Positions 8,842 through 17,019 of a stretch of DNA of 64,000 nucleotides are shown one piece after another (the first letter of the stretch is position 1; the number at the start of each line of letters is the position of its first letter). The notes beneath the pieces were generated by a model. The model ran no database searches and was not told where the DNA came from. It saw only the letters and a list, made by a program, of their open reading frames with translations. The position numbers and the translations under genes were made by a program. The stretch is from Ruminococcus flavefaciens (GTDB lineage Bacteria > Bacillota > Clostridia > Oscillospirales > Ruminococcaceae). The stretch covers positions 248,001 to 312,000 of the forward strand of contig NZ_FRCT01000001.1 of NCBI RefSeq assembly GCF_900143025.1, in the 5' to 3' direction.

Positions 8842-9363
8842 ATGACTATGAAAAGAATTTTTTGTTCATCACTCGCTGTAATCTGTGTTGCATCTGCATT
8901 TGTAGGATGTGGTGACAAGAAGGAAAAGAAGGACTCTGCTATCGGTAAGTGGGAGTGCGAGAAGCTTATAATGGACGGAGAGGAAATGAAGGATTTCCTC
9001 GGAATCGAGCCTTATGCTATGTTCCAGATTGAGCTTAAAGACGGCAACAAGGGTACATTGAATTCACTTCTTGCTACCGAAGACGGAAAGCCTGTTGACA
9101 TCGAGTGGAAGAAGGCAAAGGATGGAAAGATCCAGCTTATCAACGAAGAGATATTTGATGATGAAGAGGTTTTCCTTATAAAGGAAGGCGAAAAGATGGT
9201 CATGGATATGTCTGAGGAGGGCGACGAAAAGGAAAACAAGGCTTATCTCATAAAGGTAGATGAATTCAAGGATATGCCTGAAAATCCATTCAGCAACTTC
9301 GGCAGCGATGATGATGACGATGAAGCTGATGTAGAGTTCACTTCTGACGACGAAGAAGAATAA
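8842..9363 (+). CDS. Small lipoprotein, acidic tail (tandem paralogue 1)
   Basis: This 173-residue protein has a lipobox-type signal (FVGC, Cys23), so it is predicted to be lipid-anchored outside the membrane. The body contains IGKWECEKLIMDGEEMKDF, FQIELKDGNKGT and a SEEGDE motif. It ends in an Asp/Glu-rich tail. Most of the body aligns with the next gene at about half identity, so the two are a tandem duplication. The start ATG at 8842 has GGAGG eight bases upstream; an ATG at 8827 overlaps that site and is unlikely. The GKW... and GxG patterns resemble small lipocalin-like lipoproteins, but I cannot assign a family. Confidence 0.85.
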   Translation: MTMKRIFCSSLAVICVASAFVGCGDKKEKKDSAIGKWECEKLIMDGEEMKDFLGIEPYAMFQIELKDGNKGTLNSLLATEDGKPVDIEWKKAKDGKIQLINEEIFDDEEVFLIKEGEKMVMDMSEEGDEKENKAYLIKVDEFKDMPENPFSNFGSDDDDDEADVEFTSDDEEE

Positions 9364-9370
9364 TAACAAG

Positions 9371-9396
9371 AAAACGGCGGTATTCCGCCGTTTTTT
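9371..9396 (+). terminator. Terminator after tandem lipoprotein 1
   Basis: AAAACGGCGG-TATT-CCGCCGTTTT followed by further Ts, eight bases past the stop codon. Confidence 0.92.
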
Positions 9397-9565
9397 GTTT
9401 TTGCAGCAATGTTTTTTATCCTTTATGAAATGAATGTCAGAAAATCTCCTCATTGGCGAATATTACCAAGAATAACAAATCAAAATTGTAAGAAATCACC
9501 AATAAAACAGCTGAAATCCGTCAAAAATCGTTTGAATTAAGCTGTAAAAACATTTTTTCAAAAGC

Positions 9566-9595
9566 TTGACAAATTTTAAAAAAATATGATATAAT
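9566..9595 (+). promoter_or_regulatory. Promoter of the second tandem lipoprotein gene
   Basis: TTGACA (9566-9571), an 18-base spacer and TATAAT (9590-9595). The surrounding bases (AAAAGCTTGACAAA, GATATAATTCA) resemble the promoter of the preceding paralogue, so the duplication included the promoter. The rest of the 9364-9672 gap is AT-rich and shows nothing else. Confidence 0.88.
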
Positions 9596-9672
9596 TCACG
9601 AAGCCGAAAAAGTCAGACAAAAAAGTGGGATATTAAACTGACCAAGGCATATAATTATGGAGGATAAAAACT

Positions 9673-10272
9673 ATGAAAAAATTTATTTGTTCAACATTAG
9701 CACTCGTATTTATCGCAGCATCAATGGTAAGCTGCGGCGACACAAAGGAGAAGGAGTCAGCTTCCGCAGCAAAGGAAGAGAGCACAACTTCTGCTGAAAC
9801 AACAACAGAGGCAGCCGAGAGCAAGTCTGCTGAGGGCGCTATCGGCAAATGGCAGTGCGAAAAGCTCGTAGTTGACGGCGAGGAAATGGATAATTTCTTT
9901 GGCATAGACGCTTATGCACTTTTCCAGATCGAGCTTAAAGACGGCAACAAGGGTACTTTCTATTCAGTACTCTACAGCGAGGACGCAAAGCCTCAGGAAA
10001 TCGAGTGGGAGAACAAGGGCGACAAGATACAGCTTATCAGCAAGGAAGTTTTCGATGAAGATGAAGTATTCTTTGTAGAAGAAAACGGAAAAATGATACT
10101 CAACCTTTCAGATGAGGGCGACGAAGAGGAGAGCTCAGCAGTTCTTGCCAAGGTAGACGAGTTCAAGGAGATCCCTGAGGATATATTTGATGATATCAAG
10201 GCTGAGGGCATCGAGACAGAGGAATCAGCAGCAGCCGGCGCAGAGGCTGAAACAACTGAAAACAAGGAATAA
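9673..10272 (+). CDS. Small lipoprotein with Ser/Thr/Glu-rich linker (tandem paralogue 2)
   Basis: The 199-residue protein starts with a lipoprotein signal ending MVSC (Cys21). A low-complexity linker (about 24-55, rich in Ser, Ala, Glu and Thr) is followed by the same body as its upstream neighbour: IGKWQCEKLVVDGEEMDNF, FQIELKDGNKGT, then SDEGDEEE. It differs in having the linker, presumably lifting the domain from the membrane, and a less acidic tail (EAETTENKE). GGAGG about nine bases upstream supports the ATG. Function is unknown. Independent promoters suggest that the two copies can be expressed separately. Confidence 0.85.
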   Translation: MKKFICSTLALVFIAASMVSCGDTKEKESASAAKEESTTSAETTTEAAESKSAEGAIGKWQCEKLVVDGEEMDNFFGIDAYALFQIELKDGNKGTFYSVLYSEDAKPQEIEWENKGDKIQLISKEVFDEDEVFFVEENGKMILNLSDEGDEEESSAVLAKVDEFKEIPEDIFDDIKAEGIETEESAAAGAEAETTENKE

Positions 10273-10275
10273 TAC

Positions 10276-10401
10276 AAAAAGGGACTGCATTAGGCTGCTC
10301 CCCTTAACGGAAAAAGCGGGTTACCGTGCCATAAACTTACGGCATATATTTGGTAACCTGCGATTCCGCCAAAGGGGGCTTCCATTAGGCAGTCCCTTTT
10401 C
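10276..10401. repeat. Nested 125-base palindrome between convergent genes
   Basis: Four stems nest inside each other: AAAGGGACTGC with GCAGTCCCTTT, CGGAA with TTCCG, GGTTACC with GGTAACC, and GTGCC with GGCAT. The outer arms end in A and T runs, so the element can act as a bidirectional terminator for the lipoprotein gene and rex. It is far larger than a simple terminator. It may be a decayed miniature inverted-repeat element or a structured RNA. Confidence 0.75.
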
Positions 10402-11022
10402 TTATCCGCTGCACCTTGCGAGCATAGCAAGAGTGAGGGAAATATTCTCATTATGTACCGCAACGCCTTTTGGAGCGTTAATATGGACAGCAGCGAAGTT
10501 AAGGATAAATTTTATCCCAGCCCCTGCCATACGGTCACAGACCTCCTGTGCCGCAGATTCGGGCACGGTTATGATACCTATACGTATATCGTTTTCAAGG
10601 CAGAAAGCCTCAAGCTCGTCGATATGGCGGACAGGTTTTCCGCCTATTTTTTTGCCGACGCGCTCTTTATTGCAGTCGAAGCCGCAGATTATATCAAAGC
10701 CGTAAGCCTCGAAGCCGTTATATTCCAGCATGGCTCTTCCGAAATTGCCCATACCTGCCACTACCACCTTATCGTGGTTCTCGAAGCCGAGAAATTTGCC
10801 GATATCGCCGATGAGCTCGGAGGTCATATATCCCACCTTCGGGCGACCGCCGCTGCTCACGGAGGCAAGGTCTTTTCTTACCTGTACATCGTTTAGTCCG
10901 AGAGCCTCTGCGATAGCCGTAGCGGATATATTTCCCTTTTTTCTCTCCTCAGGAAGTGATACAAGGTAATTGAAGTATATCGGGAGCCGTGAAAGCGTCT
11001 GTGAGGTAATATTTTTTTCCAT
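10402..11022 (-). CDS. rex: Redox-sensing transcriptional repressor Rex
   Basis: The 206-residue protein matches Rex along its length. It has an N-terminal winged helix (SQTLSRLPIYFNYLVSL, NDVQVRKDLASV, GRPKVGY) and a Rossmann domain with G-M-G-N-F-G at residues 90-95. It ends in the helical region used for dimerisation. Rex senses the NADH/NAD+ ratio and represses fermentation and redox genes when NAD+ is high. It is the last gene after nfnA and nfnB, 21 bases downstream of nfnB, with a good GGAGG. Co-transcription with a transhydrogenase-like flavoenzyme fits its role. I did not find a clear Rex site (TTGTTAA-N4-TTAACAA) in the window. Confidence 0.95.
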   Translation of the reverse strand: MEKNITSQTLSRLPIYFNYLVSLPEERKKGNISATAIAEALGLNDVQVRKDLASVSSGGRPKVGYMTSELIGDIGKFLGFENHDKVVVAGMGNFGRAMLEYNGFEAYGFDIICGFDCNKERVGKKIGGKPVRHIDELEAFCLENDIRIGIITVPESAAQEVCDRMAGAGIKFILNFAAVHINAPKGVAVHNENISLTLAMLARCSG

Positions 11023-11043
11023 GTTATACCTCCGTCAGAGGGC

Positions 11044-12429
11044 TTATTTGTTCTGCATATATTCGTCCATAGCTGCGGCAGCCTTTTTGCCTGCGCCCAT
11101 AGCGAGGATAACAGTTGCAGCACCTGTTACAGCGTCGCCGCCTGCGTAAACGCCTTCCTTTGAAGTAAGACCGTTGTCATCAGCGATGATGCCGCCCCAT
11201 TTCTGAGTATCAAGACCCTCTGTAGTGGACTTGATGAGCGGATTTGGAGAAGTACCGATAGACATGATAACGCAGTCAGCCTCAATGTCGATGAAAGCGC
11301 CCTCGATCGGAACAGGCTTAGCTCTGCCCGAAGCATCAGGCTCTGAGAGCTCCATCTGCTGGCAGTGAACGCTCTTTACCCAGCCGTCGTCTGTAGCCTG
11401 TATCTCAACAGGATTTGTGAGGAACTTGAATATAATGCCCTCTTCCTTAGCGTGTTCAACTTCTTCAGCTCTTGCAGGGAGTTCAGCCTCTGTACGTCTG
11501 TAAACGATGTATACCTCTGCACCCAGTCTCTTAGCGCAGCGAGCAGCGTCCATAGCAACGTTTCCGCCGCCAACGATAACAGCCTTGCTGCCTGCTTTTA
11601 TAGGAGTAGCACTGCCTTCCTTGTAAGCCTTCATAAGGTTGATACGTGTGAGGAACTCGTTAGCGGAATATACGCCGTTAAGGTTCTCACCTGGGATATT
11701 CATAAATCTCGGGAGACCTGCACCTGAGCCGATGAATACGCTCTCGAAGCCTTCCTCCTTCATAAGCTCGTCAACAGAGATAGTCTTGCCGACAACAGTA
11801 TTTGTCTCTACCTTTACGCCGAGAGCCTTGAGACCGCCTATTTCCTTCTGAACGATAGACTTAGGGAGTCTGAACTCAGGGATACCGTAGGAGAGAACTC
11901 CTCCTGCAACGTGGAGAGCCTCAAATATAGTAACGTCATAGCCCTTCTTAGCAAGGTCGCCTGCGCAGGCAAGACCTGAAGGACCCGAACCGATAACAGC
12001 AGCCTTGTGACCGTTCTTAGCAGGTATCTCGGGAGCTGTCTCAGGCTGAGCGTTGTGCCAGTCTGCAACGAAACGCTCCAGACGACCGATAGCAACAGGC
12101 TCGCCCTTGATGCCTCTTACGCACTTGCTCTCGCACTGTGTCTCCTGAGGACATACTCTGCCGCATACAGCAGGGAGTGAGCTTGACTTTGTGATTATCT
12201 TGTAAGCCTCTGCGAAATTACCCTCAGCCACCTGAGCGATAAAAGCAGGGATATCTATCTGTACAGGACATCCTGTAGAACATGGCTTGTTCTTGCAGTT
12301 AAGGCATCTTTTAGCCTCGTCGATAGCCTGTTCCTCGGTATAGCCGAGAGCTACCTCGCTGAAATTCTTATTTCTCACATCGGGAGCCTGTACAGGCATC
12401 TCGTTTCTTGTAAGTGACATATTAGGCAT
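11044..12429 (-). CDS. nfnB: NfnB / glutamate synthase small-chain-like flavoprotein
   Basis: The 461-residue protein has two N-terminal iron-sulphur cysteine clusters (Cys42, 45, 50, 54 and Cys89, 93, 99, 103). An FAD-binding GSGPSGLACAGDLAKKG motif and a second dinucleotide fold (VIVGGGNVAMDAARCAKRLG) follow. This is the GltD-like family. Because nfnA lies directly upstream, the better reading is the large subunit of NADH-dependent ferredoxin:NADP+ oxidoreductase, which bifurcates electrons between NADPH, ferredoxin and NAD+ in anaerobes. The two genes are one base apart, and the NfnB ribosome site (AAGGAGG) lies in the end of nfnA, so they are likely translationally coupled. No glutamate synthase large chain is nearby. 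Confidence 0.9.
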   Translation of the reverse strand: MPNMSLTRNEMPVQAPDVRNKNFSEVALGYTEEQAIDEAKRCLNCKNKPCSTGCPVQIDIPAFIAQVAEGNFAEAYKIITKSSSLPAVCGRVCPQETQCESKCVRGIKGEPVAIGRLERFVADWHNAQPETAPEIPAKNGHKAAVIGSGPSGLACAGDLAKKGYDVTIFEALHVAGGVLSYGIPEFRLPKSIVQKEIGGLKALGVKVETNTVVGKTISVDELMKEEGFESVFIGSGAGLPRFMNIPGENLNGVYSANEFLTRINLMKAYKEGSATPIKAGSKAVIVGGGNVAMDAARCAKRLGAEVYIVYRRTEAELPARAEEVEHAKEEGIIFKFLTNPVEIQATDDGWVKSVHCQQMELSEPDASGRAKPVPIEGAFIDIEADCVIMSIGTSPNPLIKSTTEGLDTQKWGGIIADDNGLTSKEGVYAGGDAVTGAATVILAMGAGKKAAAAMDEYMQNK

Positions 12430-12430
12430 T

Positions 12431-13270
12431 TTACTTTACCTCCTTGAACAGATTGCAGGCTTCTTCGTAGGCATGACGCTCGAAAGGCTTGTACATAGCA
12501 CCTCTTGCCATAGCCTCGTCGAAGTCGATAAGGTGACCGTCGAACTCAGGACCGTCAACGCAGGCAAACTTAGTCTGACCGCCGACAGTAAGACGACAGC
12601 CGCCGCACATACCTGTACCGTCAATCATAATAGGGTTCATGGAAGCAACAGTAGGTATCTCATATTCTTTTGTAAGACGACAGACGAACTTCATCATAAT
12701 GAGAGGACCGATAGTGATGACTCTGTCATACTTCTCGCCGCTTTCGATGAGCTTCTTGAGAGCATCTGTAACGAGACCCTTTTCGCCTGCTGTGCCGTCA
12801 TCGCTCATAAGCACGAACTTAGAGCTTGAAGCCTTGAATTCATCTTCAAGTATAACAAGGTCTTTGTTTCTGAAGCCGACTATAGAGTGTACCTCAACGC
12901 CCAACTCGTGGAGCTTCTTTGCAACAGGGTAAGCGATAGCACAGCCAACGCCGCCGCCGACAACGGCTACTTTTTTTAAGCCCTCTGTCTCTGTAGCTCT
13001 GCCGAGAGGACCAACGAAGTCCTGAAGGCAGTCGCCCTCGTTAAGATGATTGAGCTTTTCTGTTGTAGCTCCTACTATCTGGAATATAATAGTAACAGAG
13101 CCCTTTTCACGGTCGAAATCCGCAATAGTAAGCGGTATACGCTCTCCGTCAGCATCAGTTCTGAGAATGATGAACTGACCGGGTTCAGCCTTTCTTGCTA
13201 CCTTGGGAGCGTTGATTCTCATAAGAGTAACGGTGGGATTGAGAGTTCTTTTTTCAAGAATTTCAAACAT
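12431..13270 (-). CDS. nfnA: NfnA / ferredoxin-NADP reductase-like flavoprotein subunit
   Basis: The 279-residue protein belongs to the dihydroorotate dehydrogenase electron-transfer / sulfide dehydrogenase subunit family. It has an FAD-binding beta barrel (GQFIILRTDADGERIPLTI), a nucleotide-binding fold (VAVVGGGVGCAIAYPVAKKL) and a C-terminal cysteine cluster (CGGCR...FACVDGPEF) that binds a [2Fe-2S] centre in relatives. With NfnB it forms the soluble NfnAB complex that balances NADH, NADPH and reduced ferredoxin. It is first in the operon nfnA-nfnB-rex. PyrK is a possible misnaming for this family, but no pyrD is adjacent and the NfnB neighbour argues against it. Confidence 0.9.
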   Translation of the reverse strand: MFEILEKRTLNPTVTLMRINAPKVARKAEPGQFIILRTDADGERIPLTIADFDREKGSVTIIFQIVGATTEKLNHLNEGDCLQDFVGPLGRATETEGLKKVAVVGGGVGCAIAYPVAKKLHELGVEVHSIVGFRNKDLVILEDEFKASSSKFVLMSDDGTAGEKGLVTDALKKLIESGEKYDRVITIGPLIMMKFVCRLTKEYEIPTVASMNPIMIDGTGMCGGCRLTVGGQTKFACVDGPEFDGHLIDFDEAMARGAMYKPFERHAYEEACNLFKEVK

Positions 13271-13367
13271 TAGTCCATACCTTCCTTGCGATAGATTTGC
13301 AGTACGGGATCATTTCTGTGATATCCCCATTGATCTCCTCAGATACAGGTACTGCGATATATTCAAT

Positions 13368-13396
13368 ATTATATCACAAAAACAAATGTTGCACAA
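13368..13396 (-). promoter_or_regulatory. Probable promoter of nfnA-nfnB-rex
   Basis: On the minus strand TATAAT (13373-13368) is preceded at 17 bases by TTGTGC (13396-13391), a weak -35. The leader to the NfnA start is about 90 bases. Confidence 0.55.
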
Positions 13397-13409
13397 ATAT
13401 AACAGCAGA

Positions 13410-13427
13410 ATATCGGTATTCCGATAT
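13410..13427. promoter_or_regulatory. Inverted repeat ATATCGG-TATT-CCGATAT, possible operator
   Basis: A perfect 7-base inverted repeat lies just upstream of the nfnA -35 box. It does not fit the Rex consensus. It could bind another regulator such as the LysR protein encoded next door. The remainder of 13271-13599 holds the lysR terminator and two TTGACA-like strings with no good -10. Confidence 0.4.
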
Positions 13428-13497
13428 CGATATCTTTTTAGCGAAACAAACCTTGACAAATGCTTGACAAAGCCGTGTAAAGGCAAGAAATGTATGG

Positions 13498-13528
13498 AAA
13501 AAAGAGAAAAGGCGGCATAAAGCCGCCC
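13498..13528 (-). terminator. Terminator after the lysR gene
   Basis: On the minus strand GGGCGGC-TTTAT-GCCGCC is followed by TTTTCTCTTTTTT. It lies about 70 bases past the LysR stop codon. Confidence 0.85.
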
Positions 13529-13599
13529 ATGTATATTATTATTTATACAGTTGATCTACATTCTTAAAAAGAATAATACCATAGTGAAAAAGATATATC

Positions 13600-14550
13600 T
13601 TACTTGTATTCAGCAAAGGCACTTTCGTTTCTTACCTCATACAGGCGGTTCACCAGCTTCAGCTCGTTGTCTGAGAGCTTATGACCCGAGGTGTATATGA
13701 GCATATCCTTGAAGCTGTTGTCGGGGAATGCGCATTTTCTCTGAACGAGACCATATTTGCCGCAGAGACTTGCAGGCATAGGCGAGTCAAGCATAAACGC
13801 CTGAGGCACAGTCAGCAGGAAGTCCAGAATACTTCCGCGGTCATACATACATACCTTTCTCACAGGCACGTCAGCAGGACGGTTAGAGGCGTAGAGCTTC
13901 TCAACAGCTCCCGAAACATAGGGAACTGCGTCATCGCCCTGTCCAAGCTCTATATAGTTGCAGGACAGGTCTGCGTAAGTTATGCTGTCAGCTCCTGCGG
14001 CAGGGTGCTCGGCGGACATTACCGCCAGCATTTCAAACTCCCAGAGGAGCTTGCTGTCCAGATTCTTTTCTGCAAGGAAGTCGGTGAAGTACTTCTCATG
14101 AGCGGTATTGAAGCGGATAACGCCGAAATCATAGCCATTTTCACGGACATTCTCGATAGTTCTGAGGGAATTAGTCTCACAGAAGAACAATTCCATATCC
14201 TCGGGAGCATTCAGCGAGGCGATATACTCCGAAAAAGCCTTTGAGATGTAGCCCGTTCTCGGCACGGATATGCGCAGACGGCTGTTTTTGGGCTTGTCAG
14301 GGGAGTGTATAGCCTCCATATTGTCTATCTGTATAAGTATCTGCTTTGCGTAATCGAGGAATTTCAGTCCCTGATCCGTAGGGATAACGCCCTTTGAGGT
14401 ACGGCGGAAAATAGTGATACCCAGGGTATTTTCCAGTTCCTTTATAGCTTTGCTCAGATTAGGCTGAGCCATGTAGAGGTTTTCAGCTGCCTGAGTGATA
14501 GAGCGGGTTTTCTCAATCTCAACGGCGTATTTGAAGTGCAGGGTGTTCAT
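13600..14550 (-). CDS. LysR-family transcriptional regulator
   Basis: The 316-residue protein has the standard N-terminal winged helix-turn-helix (FKYAVEIEKTRSITQAAENL, then LSKAIKELENTLGITIFRRT) within the first 60 residues and a C-terminal effector-binding domain of the periplasmic-binding-protein fold. LysR proteins bind near divergent or neighbouring promoters and respond to a small molecule. The gene is directly downstream of a hexapeptide acetyltransferase on the same strand (21 bases apart) and ends a long minus-strand run, so a divergent target is not evident. Its effector cannot be predicted. AAAGGA nine to ten bases upstream supports the start. Confidence 0.92.
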   Translation of the reverse strand: MNTLHFKYAVEIEKTRSITQAAENLYMAQPNLSKAIKELENTLGITIFRRTSKGVIPTDQGLKFLDYAKQILIQIDNMEAIHSPDKPKNSRLRISVPRTGYISKAFSEYIASLNAPEDMELFFCETNSLRTIENVRENGYDFGVIRFNTAHEKYFTDFLAEKNLDSKLLWEFEMLAVMSAEHPAAGADSITYADLSCNYIELGQGDDAVPYVSGAVEKLYASNRPADVPVRKVCMYDRGSILDFLLTVPQAFMLDSPMPASLCGKYGLVQRKCAFPDNSFKDMLIYTSGHKLSDNELKLVNRLYEVRNESAFAEYK

Positions 14551-14571
14551 GGTTCAGTCGTCCTTTCGTTA

Positions 14572-15255
14572 TTATTTGTCGTCAGTACTGTTTATCATTG
14601 TAACTTCTATATGTCTGTGTTTTGGAGGTTCGGGCTTTTCGGGAGCTTTCGGAGTACGGAATGAAGCAGTTCCATCGCCCTGAGGCTCTGCTGTGGGTCT
14701 TGACTCGATAGGTCTGATAGGCTTGCAGGGATTACCTGCCGCAACGCAGTTTGAAGGGATATCATCTATAACGACGCTGCCTGCGCCGATGACCGTATTA
14801 TCGCCTATAGTGACTCCGCCGACAACAGTTACACCGCCGCCTATCCAGACATTGCTGCCAACCTTGATAGGCTTTGCGGACTCAAATCCCTGATTTCTCA
14901 GGTCAGCGTCAATAGGGTGCTCTGCGGTATAGAAGCCGCAGTTAGGACCTATGAACACATTATCGCCGAAGGTGACCTCTGCACAGTCCAGGATAACGAG
15001 GTTGTGGTTTGAGTAGAAATTATCGCCCATGATTATATTATAGCCGTAATCGCAGAAGAAAACGGGCTCTATTACGGTATATTCGCCGTGAAAAGACACA
15101 AGTCTGTCAAGAAGGCGAGTTCTCTTCTGATAGTCGTTATACTCGATAGAGTTATACTCATTACAGAGTTTTTTCGCCTTGATACGCTCATCGTGGAGCT
15201 CCTTATCGCCTGCGAAGTAAAGCTCTCCTGCCTGCTGTTTTTCTTTTTCGGTCAT
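14572..15255 (-). CDS. Maltose/galactoside O-acetyltransferase-like hexapeptide-repeat protein
   Basis: The 227-residue protein has an N-terminal Maa-type helical segment (MTEKEKQQAGELYFAGDKEL...LCNEYN) and a left-handed beta helix of hexapeptide repeats (VTFGDNVFIGPNC, VGSNVWIGGGVTVVGGVTIG). The catalytic His lies in FYTAEHPID. Relatives transfer acetyl groups from acetyl-CoA to sugars. The core ends at GNPCKPIRPI; about 40 further residues rich in Pro, Glu and Lys form an unusual extension ending MINSTDDK. The gene lies upstream of lysR with a strong GGAGG start signal. The natural acceptor sugar is not predictable. Confidence 0.9.
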   Translation of the reverse strand: MTEKEKQQAGELYFAGDKELHDERIKAKKLCNEYNSIEYNDYQKRTRLLDRLVSFHGEYTVIEPVFFCDYGYNIIMGDNFYSNHNLVILDCAEVTFGDNVFIGPNCGFYTAEHPIDADLRNQGFESAKPIKVGSNVWIGGGVTVVGGVTIGDNTVIGAGSVVIDDIPSNCVAAGNPCKPIRPIESRPTAEPQGDGTASFRTPKAPEKPEPPKHRHIEVTMINSTDDK

Positions 15256-15303
15256 TTTAAACCCTCCTTGATTTTGATATTTGATGAACTGAAAATAACA
15301 GTA

Positions 15304-16116
15304 TCAATTATATAAATGGTCAATATAAACCTTGATAACATATGGTAACCATAAAATTGATGTAAATAACAGTAAAAAGAATATTTTTTTAAAGTAGCTC
15401 TTTATCAATTTGTAATTATGTCCGAATATCTGACGTGAGTAATAGGATTCGGGACAATTCGGGTCGACATATACTTGGTCGATAATTAAGCTATATTTTC
15501 TCTGACTCGGAGTATAGATTAATGTAACTTGATTATCGTGGTCAATGAAGTGATATGAGTTCCCTTCATAATAGTATCGGAAGACACGGGAACCACTTGG
15601 GACAGCGATTTTTTCGTATTCGATGTTTACAGGAACAGTACAGGCTTTTTTTCTGGCTAATATCGCAAAGGCGATCACTATAAGGTAGATGAGCCTGCCG
15701 ATCATTAAAGCTATTAAAGCCGCTATATAGACCTTTAATATCATCATGCTTGTTTTGGTGGCGGTATACTCTGTACCCGTTTCGGTTTCTGTCTTTTCAG
15801 AAAAAAGACAGGAAATGTTAAAAATCAATATTGTCGAACCGAAAATAATGGAAGTTACACGGTTCCACATAGTATTTGCGCCGCTGTGACCGTTAACCTT
15901 TAAGGTGGTTTTCACATCGAAGGGCATAATGATAAAGATGCCTCCGAACATACTAAGTCCTGCCATGATGGAGCGTGAATAAGCGAAGAGCATTCCTGCA
16001 AAATAAAGAATATATATCCAGAAAGGAAGATCAAGTTTAAACCCTTGTTTCACAACTTTATAATTGCACGCACTGCTCTCAGGTATTTTTTCCGCCAGAG
16101 GAAGCATATTTATCAT
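15304..16116 (-). CDS. Membrane protein, paralogue A of a tandem trio (DUF3592-like)
   Basis: The 270-residue protein has several hydrophobic segments in its first half (about 29-70, 85-105, 130-155). A soluble stretch follows with KKACTVPVNIEY, a short YYYEGNSYHF motif and YVDPNCPESYY, then a last membrane segment. The pattern Cys-Thr-x-x-Val, then a beta-rich stretch and a DP..P motif, is shared with the next two upstream genes and resembles DUF3592 proteins. No catalytic residues are visible. It lies in a run with ddl and a MurF-like gene, which may only reflect shared transcription. GGAG ten bases upstream supports the start. Confidence 0.75.
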   Translation of the reverse strand: MINMLPLAEKIPESSACNYKVVKQGFKLDLPFWIYILYFAGMLFAYSRSIMAGLSMFGGIFIIMPFDVKTTLKVNGHSGANTMWNRVTSIIFGSTILIFNISCLFSEKTETETGTEYTATKTSMMILKVYIAALIALMIGRLIYLIVIAFAILARKKACTVPVNIEYEKIAVPSGSRVFRYYYEGNSYHFIDHDNQVTLIYTPSQRKYSLIIDQVYVDPNCPESYYSRQIFGHNYKLIKSYFKKIFFLLLFTSILWLPYVIKVYIDHLYN

Positions 16117-16166
16117 GTTTTTTCATCTCCAAATGCTGCCATTTACAATAGCCTGATGAAAGAAGT

Positions 16167-16994
16167 TTAAAAGTGACTTGTAAAATTATTAAAAGCGATA
16201 ATACCAAGTATGATTATCGCAGGTATCAGAATGACCTTTACCAGCAATATGCAGTAATCGCATAATATCTCATAATTATCATGGGACATTTCTTCAATGT
16301 AATAAACATCGGGCTTTTCCGAGTCGATCATTATCTCAAAATTGCTTCCTATCTCCGAAAGCATAGGAGAATTTTCAGATACAGCGAAACGATAGTTTAC
16401 TCCCTCAAAGTAATACTTGTATAAAGGGTCGATACCCGGAGGAGCCTCACGGTTCATGGAGATATCATAGCTGTTTGCAGCATATCCGATAAACTCTGCC
16501 ATTACGGGAACAGTGCATTTCTTTTTTCTTATCTTTAATGCAACAGTTGCAGCAAGAATGTGGAGAAGTCTTATGATAAAGGCAAGAACTATCAGAGCGA
16601 GAAATATTATCGCAGCCATTTTAAACAGCTTTCCTGACAGTTTATCCGAAATACCGATCTCCATTAATAAGCCTATAATGCCAACGAATATCAGCGCAAG
16701 ACCTGAAAGAAAAAAAGGAAGGGCTGTCCAAAGGTTGTGTTTTATCACCTTGCCGTTATGTTCCAGTTTTCCGTCGCCTTTTTGCATAGATAAAACTATC
16801 GCGGATATTCCCATTGCTATAAGGATTGCTGACTGAAGAAAAAGTGCAGTGACTATAGTTATTACAGCAAAAATTTCCCAGCCTGTGACCAATCGGTCTT
16901 TTGAAGACTTGGATTTTATTTTATGAGAATACAGTTCAGCTACAGTTATTTTTTCAGCTCTTGGAAGTAAGCTGAATTTTTTCATCTTTTTCAC
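16167..16994 (-). CDS. Membrane protein, paralogue B of a tandem trio (DUF3592-like)
   Basis: The 275-residue protein has about four hydrophobic segments (near 42-75, 90-112, 125-150 and 248-268). The soluble part contains KKKCTVPVMAEF, YKYYFEGVNYRF and DSEKPDVYYIEE. It aligns with its downstream neighbour over most of its length and with the upstream one mainly in the C-terminal half. An AAGGAG site supports the ATG. Function unknown; the three copies suggest local amplification, perhaps with divergence toward different partners. Confidence 0.75.
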   Translation of the reverse strand: MKKMKKFSLLPRAEKITVAELYSHKIKSKSSKDRLVTGWEIFAVITIVTALFLQSAILIAMGISAIVLSMQKGDGKLEHNGKVIKHNLWTALPFFLSGLALIFVGIIGLLMEIGISDKLSGKLFKMAAIIFLALIVLAFIIRLLHILAATVALKIRKKKCTVPVMAEFIGYAANSYDISMNREAPPGIDPLYKYYFEGVNYRFAVSENSPMLSEIGSNFEIMIDSEKPDVYYIEEMSHDNYEILCDYCILLVKVILIPAIIILGIIAFNNFTSHF

Positions 16995-17019
16995 TCCTTA
17001 TCGAAGAAGAAAGCCTCCT

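Noticed and set aside
13453..13470. Two TTGACA-like strings upstream of nfnA as a plus-strand promoter
   Set aside because: No good -10 box lies 16-18 bases downstream and there is no plus-strand gene there.
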